In this document: positions 7,645 through 11,977 of the stretch, piece by piece
Position numbering within the stretch: position 1 is the stretch's first letter
How the letters are laid out: each line of letters begins with the position of its first letter
Assembly: GCA_938003715.1 (NCBI GenBank)
Contig: CALKYK010000471.1
Coordinates: 1-11,977 of the forward strand
Length of the DNA stretch: 11,977 nucleotides
Direction of reading: 5' to 3'
Source of the DNA: an uncultured Gammaproteobacteria bacterium
Lineage (GTDB): Bacteria > Pseudomonadota > Gammaproteobacteria > Steroidobacterales > Woeseiaceae
The notes under the pieces: model-generated
The model's input: the letters and a program-made list of their open reading frames with translations, nothing else
Databases searched by the model: none
What the model was told of the DNA's origin: nothing
Program-made: the position numbers and the translations under genes

Positions 7645-8859
7645 TCAGGCTGCGGCTACGATACCCTTGACACGGATATTCGTATGCAACGCCGTCCTGC
7701 AGAAGGCATGCAGGAAACAGGTCTGCTCACCCATGTCCAGCGCCTTCCGCGCAAAATCTTTGCCGTCGGGTGTCTCGAGATGAACATGTGTCTCCACGGC
7801 ATCCGCCACGCCCGGTTCTCCGCTGCCGCCGCTCGCGCCGCCTAATGAGAAATGCGTGTCCTGAATTACCTTGTACTCGTCGAGCCGTTTTTTCATGATC
7901 TTTGCGTAGCGACCGAGCTGGGTCATGAAACAGAAGGCGATGCCCGCCGACAGGTAGCTGACGGCGTCGGGCGCGACGCCTTTGCCACCGAATTCCCCGG
8001 TCTCGTCGCTTAAAAATCGAAACGTCGACCCCAGCGGGCTGAAGAGTTCCTGGGTGATCTCCTTGACCCCGTCCGGACGCAATCGGCAGGTTACGCGGAG
8101 GTGCAGGGTCCTGTCCTGCGACGTCTGCAGGCTGGTGCCGGCACCGCCGACGACGCCCGGCCGTGCCTCGACCGCATCAAGCCGGTTGATCAGCTCGGGG
8201 AAGTCTCCATTGGCTTTGCCGGGCCTGATTTGCGCAAAGCGATCGCCGGGATCCGGCTCGGCCGGCCCGTCAATGGACGCAACTTTCCCGACGCCGACTT
8301 CCTCGCCGTTCATGGTGAGCGTGAACAACGAGGTGTGGACCTTTCGCATCAGCCCGTCGAGCGGCGATGCGCGTACGGCGTGCTCGACGAGATCGTTCAG
8401 CGTCGTTTCGTCGGCATCGCAGTCAATCTGGACTTCGAGATCGACGGGCAGCGCGCCGCCGGTCATCGTGCCCTGCAGCGCGGAACCCTTCATCGTGTAG
8501 TAGTTGTCCTGGACCAGGACGATGTCGCGTATTTCGATTCCGCGTTGCCGCGCCAGCGCAAGAATTTCGTTCATGTACGGGTCAACCATTCCCGTCGACA
8601 GGAAGGACAACGGGCAAGGTGCGGTATCGAAGCCGTTCAGGTACGGCCCCTCGTCGCTTGCCAGCCGCCACGCGTTGCCGCTGCGCGTCGAAACGACAAT
8701 TGCTTGCTTCTGCATGACGGTCAGGGACCGGGCCCAGACGCGAACGGTCTGCCCGTGGCGGTTGTGCGGCAGCGCGAGGCCGAGATCGTCGAAATTGCCG
8801 ATTTCGAAGAAAATCGGCAGACCGCTTTCGAGGAGCAGGTTTCTGTCGGCGCTGCTCAT
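7645..8859 (-). CDS. Tandem OsmC-like domain protein
   Basis: This is a predicted cytoplasmic protein of 404 residues with two OsmC/Ohr-like halves; single-domain members reduce organic peroxides through two cysteines. Half one (about 20-200) has the active-site-like PCPLSFLSTGM (Cys82) ahead of a long helix, then RGIEIRDIVLVQ, but the usual second-cysteine position reads RASPLDG, with serine at 165. Half two (about 250-400) has APDAVSYLSAGIAFCFM (Cys310) and GEQTCFLHAFC (Cys381 and Cys387) at the second site. So only half two keeps a possible redox pair. ATG 8859 is preferred over the longer in-frame ATG 8943, because the longer form overlaps the upstream coding region and adds a non-homologous-looking tail. 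GGCAGGT lies immediately upstream, too close for a standard Shine-Dalgarno, so translation is probably coupled to the upstream cistrons. The role is inferred; it may bind or detoxify acyl or peroxide compounds. Confidence 0.72.
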   Translation of the reverse strand: MSSADRNLLLESGLPIFFEIGNFDDLGLALPHNRHGQTVRVWARSLTVMQKQAIVVSTRSGNAWRLASDEGPYLNGFDTAPCPLSFLSTGMVDPYMNEILALARQRGIEIRDIVLVQDNYYTMKGSALQGTMTGGALPVDLEVQIDCDADETTLNDLVEHAVRASPLDGLMRKVHTSLFTLTMNGEEVGVGKVASIDGPAEPDPGDRFAQIRPGKANGDFPELINRLDAVEARPGVVGGAGTSLQTSQDRTLHLRVTCRLRPDGVKEITQELFSPLGSTFRFLSDETGEFGGKGVAPDAVSYLSAGIAFCFMTQLGRYAKIMKKRLDEYKVIQDTHFSLGGASGGSGEPGVADAVETHVHLETPDGKDFARKALDMGEQTCFLHAFCRTALHTNIRVKGIVAAA

Positions 8860-8894
8860 ACCTGCCCGCGCTTGATTTTCAGTTCGACGGTCAT
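8856..8894 (-). other. 12-codon mini-ORF bridging the two cistrons
   Basis: Minus-strand ATG at 8894 overlaps the TGA of the upstream lipoprotein gene (ATGA). It encodes MTVELKIKRGQV and stops at a TGA that overlaps the ATG of the OsmC-like gene (again ATGA). It may act as a re-initiation bridge. Alternatively its peptide is the true N-terminus of the OsmC-like protein displaced by a single-base indel, since TVELKIKRG looks like a normal beta strand. Reading frame and overlaps are seen; translation is not shown. Confidence 0.4.
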
Positions 8895-9883
8895 TGCACC
8901 GGGAATGAATCCAGATCGCTGGCCAGTACAACATTGCCATCATAGACGGCTTTCACCTCGGCCAGCGCATCCTGCTCCGGCAAGCCATAGTGCAGGCCGT
9001 GGTAGAGCACGAGCAGCCCGGGCTTCGCCTCACTGGCGAGCCTGCCGAGATCCGTCGTTATCGTGTGCGATTTCCTGTGATACGCCTGGAACGCGGTGCT
9101 GGTGCGGAGCAGGCCCTCGTTACTGATGTACTCGTGAATGAGTATGTCCGCCCCCGTGGCCATCTCGAGCAGCCTTTCGCTGTATGCCGTGTCACCTGAA
9201 ATCACGATCGTCAGATCGTCGGTCGTAACCCGGTAGCCGAAGGCCGGCCTGATTTCACCATGGGACACTGCGAAGGCTTCTACAGTGAGGTCGTCTTTCT
9301 CGAATACGATGCCCTCACCGATTTCCGTAGCGACAGGAGCATAGACGGCCGCCTGTTCGACCGGCTGATCGCCGGACGACCGAAGGCGAATGTCAGGCTG
9401 CATCATCGCCAGCATGCCATCCGTCATTTCCGTGAGACCGGACGGCCCGAACGCGAGCAGGCGCTCGCGCCTGCGCCACCATAACGTGAAGTTCAGTTCG
9501 CTGTAGTCGAGCGTGTGGTCGCTGTGCAGGTGAGTCAGGAAAACGCAGCAGATTTCCGTGGGGTACAGCGAGGGAATGTCGTATTTGTACCGCGCTGTTA
9601 TTGCATTCTGCACGGTGCCCGGCCCCACATCGAAGAGGTAGGCCTCACCTTTGTGCACGATCGCAATTCCCGCTCCAGCCCGATAGGCGTCCGGAACCGG
9701 CGTTCCCGTTCCCAGCATCACGACACGGGTACCCGTCGACAGCTCTTTTTCGGTTACCCCGTCGCGCAGCTCGACGACAGCGCTGTGTACCTGCTTTTCA
9801 AACCTGTCGTCCGGCTCGCCGTCACATCCGGTCAACAGCAGGAACGACGTGCACATGGAGAAAACTCTCCAGGCCACTTTCAC
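8891..9883 (-). CDS. Metallo-beta-lactamase-fold lipoprotein (RNase Z / hydrolase-like)
   Basis: This is a zinc hydrolase of the metallo-beta-lactamase superfamily, 330 residues, exported as a lipoprotein. The signal ends in the lipobox LLTGC with Cys20. Asp21 at position +2 is the classic Lol-avoidance residue, so the mature protein is predicted to stay on the periplasmic face of the inner membrane. The domain starts with VVMLGTGTPVPD (54-65). The metal motif HLHSDH is at 118-123, and further likely ligands are His208 (SHGE), Asp231 (SGDTAY) and His295 or His298 (YHGLHYG). The layout resembles RNase Z-like and arylsulfatase-type hydrolases rather than class B beta-lactamases; the substrate is unknown. 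The start is GTG 9883: AGAGGTG lies seven bases upstream, and the first ATG, at residue 10, would leave too short a signal. It overlaps the mini-ORF by ATGA and heads an operon with the OsmC-like gene. Confidence 0.8.
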   Translation of the reverse strand: MKVAWRVFSMCTSFLLLTGCDGEPDDRFEKQVHSAVVELRDGVTEKELSTGTRVVMLGTGTPVPDAYRAGAGIAIVHKGEAYLFDVGPGTVQNAITARYKYDIPSLYPTEICCVFLTHLHSDHTLDYSELNFTLWWRRRERLLAFGPSGLTEMTDGMLAMMQPDIRLRSSGDQPVEQAAVYAPVATEIGEGIVFEKDDLTVEAFAVSHGEIRPAFGYRVTTDDLTIVISGDTAYSERLLEMATGADILIHEYISNEGLLRTSTAFQAYHRKSHTITTDLGRLASEAKPGLLVLYHGLHYGLPEQDALAEVKAVYDGNVVLASDLDSFPVQ

Positions 9884-9890
9884 GTGCGTG

Positions 9891-9897
9891 CACCTCT
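9891..9897 (-). promoter_or_regulatory. Ribosome-binding site fixing a GTG start
   Basis: On the minus strand AGAGGTG lies seven bases before GTG 9883 of the lipoprotein gene. It selects the GTG over the ATG nine codons downstream. Confidence 0.6.
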
Positions 9898-9977
9898 CGA
9901 AATATGCAAAACCGTACCGCAGGCATGCAGAATAAATCGAATTGGAAAAACACTATTATTGGTGATTATCGGAGAAA
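9898..9977. promoter_or_regulatory. Divergent promoter region between lipoprotein and aldolase operons
   Basis: The two divergent operons are 135 bases apart, and about 9930-9978 is strikingly AT-rich for this window, as expected for promoters. A plus-strand candidate is TTGGAA (9942-9947), a 16-bp spacer and GATTAT (9964-9969), each a four-of-six match. A minus-strand candidate -10, TATTCT, sits near 9930-9935 without a convincing -35. No clear operator palindrome was found. Confidence 0.35.
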
Positions 9978-10022
9978 ATGGCGGTTGGTGAAATGTTCGA
10001 GCATGTAAAGACGCTGATATGA
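9978..10022 (+). other. 14-codon leader ORF overlapping the aldolase start
   Basis: ATG 9978 encodes MAVGEMFEHVKTLI, and its TGA overlaps the aldolase ATG (ATGA at 10019-10022). GGAG at 9971-9974 precedes it, only three bases away, which is closer than ideal. The aldolase itself has no good Shine-Dalgarno, so coupling through this leader is plausible. It is too short for database support. Confidence 0.4.
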
Positions 10023-10702
10023 ATATCGTCATAACACGCATCAATCGGGTACCGCAGCCCGCCGCGGCCGAGTTTGCCGAGTTCGGCGTCGCCACCGTGC
10101 ACGAAGCGCAAGGCCGCAAGGGACTGCTGTCAACGAGACTGCGACCGATCTACCGCCCGGCGAGCATTGCCGGCAGCGCCGTCACCTGCGAAGTCGCGCC
10201 CGGCGACAACTGGATGATTCACGTCGCCGTCGAACAATGCCAGGCAGGGGACATCCTTGTCGTCACGCCGACCAGCCCCTGTTCCGACGGCTACTTCGGC
10301 GACCTGCTCGCTACGTCTTTGAAAGCGCGAGGCGTGCAGGGCCTGGTCATCGATGCCGGCGTGCGCGACATCGCAACGCTGACGGAGATGCAGTTTCCCG
10401 TCTGGTCGAGCGCGGTCTCCGCGCAGGGCACGGTCAAGGAGACGCTCGGCAACGTCAACACGACAATCGTTTGCGCCGGCCAGCGTATCGCGGCCGGTGA
10501 CCTGATCGTCGCCGACGACGACGGCGTCGTCGTGGTACCGCGTGAAGACGTCGAAGCCGTGCTGGAAAAAGCGCGGGCCCGTGTCGCCAGCGAGGAAGAA
10601 AAGCGCGCACGCTTCGAAGCCGGCGAGCTCGGCCTCGATGTGTACGGCATGCGGGAGCGACTTGCCGAGAAAGGGCTGCGCTACGTCGAGTCCGATGACT
10701 GA
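10019..10702 (+). CDS. ligK: RraA-family aldolase, 4-carboxy-4-hydroxy-2-oxoadipate (CHA/HMG) aldolase
   Basis: This is a cytoplasmic class II aldolase of the RraA fold that splits 4-carboxy-4-hydroxy-2-oxoadipate into pyruvate and oxaloacetate, and often 4-hydroxy-4-methyl-2-oxoglutarate into two pyruvates. It has 227 residues, the usual length. Visible signatures are FGVATVHEAQGR near residue 22, the pyruvate/metal-site loop GYFGDLLA (91-98) and IDAGVRD (111-117), whose Arg116-Asp117 match the catalytic Arg-Asp pair of this aldolase family. The C-terminal helix GELGLDVYGMRERLAEKGL (202-220) is typical of true CHA aldolases and absent from RraA RNase regulators. It is followed three bases later by the PrpF-type tautomerase and then the hydratase, which strongly supports a lower meta-cleavage role. 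No strong Shine-Dalgarno precedes ATG 10019; a leader ORF overlaps it. Confidence 0.82.
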   Translation: MNIVITRINRVPQPAAAEFAEFGVATVHEAQGRKGLLSTRLRPIYRPASIAGSAVTCEVAPGDNWMIHVAVEQCQAGDILVVTPTSPCSDGYFGDLLATSLKARGVQGLVIDAGVRDIATLTEMQFPVWSSAVSAQGTVKETLGNVNTTIVCAGQRIAAGDLIVADDDGVVVVPREDVEAVLEKARARVASEEEKRARFEAGELGLDVYGMRERLAEKGLRYVESDD

Positions 10703-10705
10703 ACC

Positions 10706-11770
10706 ATGCAGCGCGCGATACCAACCGTGATGATGCGCGGCGGCACGTCGAAGGGCCTGTACTTCTCCCGCGACGACCTGCCTTCCGACGTGCACGCGCG
10801 CGATGCGCTACTGCTGGCCGCAATGGGCTCGCCCGACGAGCGGCAGATCGACGGCATGGGTGGTGCACATCCGCTGACGAGCAAGATCGCCGTGATCTCC
10901 AGATCAGAAGACAACGATGCCGACGTCGACTACCTGTTCCTGCAGGTCGTCGTCGACAAGGCCACCGTCAGCGACGGACAGAATTGCGGCAACATCCTTG
11001 CGGGCGTAGGACCGTATGCCATCGAGCGCGGGCTGGTGCACGCTATTGATGGTGAAACGATCGTGCGCATACGCATGCTCAATTCCGGCGGCATCGCCGT
11101 CGCTACGGTGCAGACGCCGGGCGGCGAAGTCACTTACGAAGGCGACGCACGCATCGATGGCGTGCCCGGCACCGCGGCACCGGTGATGCTCGACTTCGCC
11201 GACGTCGCGGGCTCGAACTGCGGCGCATTGCTGCCGAGCGGCAACGTTCGCGACGACATCGAGGGTATGTCGGTCACCCTGATCGACAACGGCATGCCGG
11301 TCGTGCTGCTCGATGCTGCCGACTTCGGCAAGCGCGGCGACGAATCGCCGGAAGACCTCGAAGCCGATGCGGAGCTGAAGAGAAAAGTCGAAACGATTCG
11401 CCTTGCCGCGGGACGCCTGATGAACCTGGGCGATGTCAGCGACAAGACGGTGCCGAAAATGTGCCTCGTTTCGCCTGCAGCACAGGGCGGCGCGATATCC
11501 ACCCGCACATTCATCCCCCACCGCGTGCACCAGGCGATCGGCGTACTGGGCGCCGCCAGCGTCGCGGCCGCGTGCTGCATCCCCGGTACCGTCGCCCGCG
11601 ACGTCGCGGGCGTCAGCAAGGGCGGCAAGCTCGATATCGAGCACCCGAGCGGCCGCTTCACGGTCGACATCGGGATCGAGGAAAACGGCAGCGAGTATCG
11701 CGTGCGCCGCTCGGCGCTGCTGCGGACGGCGCGCAAGCTGATGGACGGCAACGACTACGTGCCGGAGTAG
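10706..11770 (+). CDS. ligU: PrpF-family 4-oxalomesaconate tautomerase
   Basis: This is a cytoplasmic isomerase of the diaminopimelate-epimerase-like PrpF family, like GalD of gallate degradation and LigU of lignin-aromatic degradation. LigU moves the double bond of 4-oxalomesaconate to give the substrate of the LigJ hydratase. The 354-residue length is normal. Characteristic stretches are MMRGGTSKGLYF (9-20), GAHPLTSKIAV with Lys60 as the likely general base, and DGQNCGN with Cys94; a second glycine-rich half follows with SKGGKLDIEHPSGRF near 310. The gene lies three bases after the aldolase stop and six before the hydratase start, so it is co-translated in a tight operon. Other PrpF relatives isomerise 2-methyl-cis-aconitate, but the flanking LigK and LigJ homologues make the 4-oxalomesaconate reaction the best call. 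Confidence 0.82.
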   Translation: MQRAIPTVMMRGGTSKGLYFSRDDLPSDVHARDALLLAAMGSPDERQIDGMGGAHPLTSKIAVISRSEDNDADVDYLFLQVVVDKATVSDGQNCGNILAGVGPYAIERGLVHAIDGETIVRIRMLNSGGIAVATVQTPGGEVTYEGDARIDGVPGTAAPVMLDFADVAGSNCGALLPSGNVRDDIEGMSVTLIDNGMPVVLLDAADFGKRGDESPEDLEADAELKRKVETIRLAAGRLMNLGDVSDKTVPKMCLVSPAAQGGAISTRTFIPHRVHQAIGVLGAASVAAACCIPGTVARDVAGVSKGGKLDIEHPSGRFTVDIGIEENGSEYRVRRSALLRTARKLMDGNDYVPE

Positions 11771-11776
11771 AGAGCC

Positions 11777-11977
11777 ATGCTGATCATCGACTGCCACGGC
11801 CACTACACGACGGCACCGGAGCCACACCAGGCTTATCGAAAGGCGCAGCTTGCTCGACTCGAGGACCCGTCGCTGCCGGAACCGCCGGCTGCGAATATTT
11901 CCGACGACGAGATTCGCGGATCGATCGAGCACGACCAGCAGAAACTGCTGCGTGAGCGCGGCGCGCACCGGACGAGA
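11777..11977 (+). CDS. ligJ: 4-oxalomesaconate hydratase, amidohydrolase family (3' end missing)
   Basis: This is the N-terminal 67 residues of a LigJ/GalB-type hydratase, a zinc-dependent amidohydrolase-superfamily enzyme that adds water to the tautomerised 4-oxalomesaconate to give 4-carboxy-4-hydroxy-2-oxoadipate, the aldolase substrate. The protein begins MLIIDCHGHYTTAPE; His7 and His9 form the H-x-H metal motif at the first beta strand. It continues with a lysine/arginine-rich helix and ISDDEIRGSIEHDQQKLLRERGA, typical of LigJ. The frame runs open off the right edge; family members are about 330-340 residues. It starts six bases after the tautomerase stop, with GGAG nine bases upstream of the ATG. 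The order aldolase, tautomerase, hydratase is typical of these operons. Confidence 0.8.
   Translation, partial: MLIIDCHGHYTTAPEPHQAYRKAQLARLEDPSLPEPPAANISDDEIRGSIEHDQQKLLRERGAHRTR

Noticed and set aside
8860..8943. N-terminal extension of the OsmC-like protein from ATG 8943
   Set aside because: It would overlap the lipoprotein C-terminus by more than 50 bases and adds a Trp/Arg-rich peptide unlike an OsmC start; ATG 8859 sits at a tight ATGA junction.
10904..11968. A 354-codon minus-strand open frame opposite the tautomerase and hydratase
   Set aside because: It is low-complexity His/Arg/Ala/Val translation with no motif, and runs against two well-supported operon genes.

Overview
The window is GC-rich, gene-dense bacterial DNA. 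Proteobacterial lipoprotein signals, a GlyGly-CTERM-like tail, a Calx-beta/delta-60 exported protein, a TPR-sulfotransferase and a protocatechuate/gallate meta-cleavage gene set together suggest a free-living, probably marine or sediment, gammaproteobacterium. A Woeseia-like lineage is a guess from gene content; nothing here proves the taxonomy.

Left part (1-3505): the 3' end of a nucleoside:H+ symporter-type MFS permease closes with a strong intrinsic terminator. Converging on it from the minus strand is a 707-residue secreted protein with six delta-60-type repeats, two Calx-beta domains and a C-terminal GlyGly-CTERM-like sorting tail. A 236-bp divergent region separates it from the next gene.

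Centre (3506-7593): three plus-strand genes encode a TPR-sulfotransferase, a seven-repeat VCBS/FG-GAP lipoprotein with an ASPIC/UnbV C-terminal domain, and a small secreted coiled-coil protein with its own sigma70-like promoter. The main structural surprise is here. A 28-bp element built of three 11-bp-phased hexamers (CTGTAG type) lies upstream of the sulfotransferase, and a copy identical at 23 of 28 positions lies in the opposite orientation over its stop codon, upstream of the lipoprotein gene. The architecture resembles PhoB/OmpR-family operators, so the two genes may share a response regulator.

Right-centre (7645-9883, minus strand): a probable two-gene operon encodes a metallo-beta-lactamase-fold lipoprotein (Asp at +2, predicted to stay on the inner membrane) and a cytoplasmic tandem OsmC-like protein. 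The genes are joined through a 12-codon mini-ORF that overlaps both neighbours by ATGA.

Right end (10019-11977, plus strand): an RraA-family aldolase (LigK-like), a PrpF-family tautomerase (LigU/GalD-like) and the start of a LigJ/GalB-like hydratase form an operon. They correspond to the last three steps of protocatechuate 4,5-cleavage or gallate degradation, from 4-oxalomesaconate to pyruvate plus oxaloacetate. The ring-cleavage and lactonase genes are not in the window. A 14-codon leader ORF overlaps the aldolase start by ATGA.
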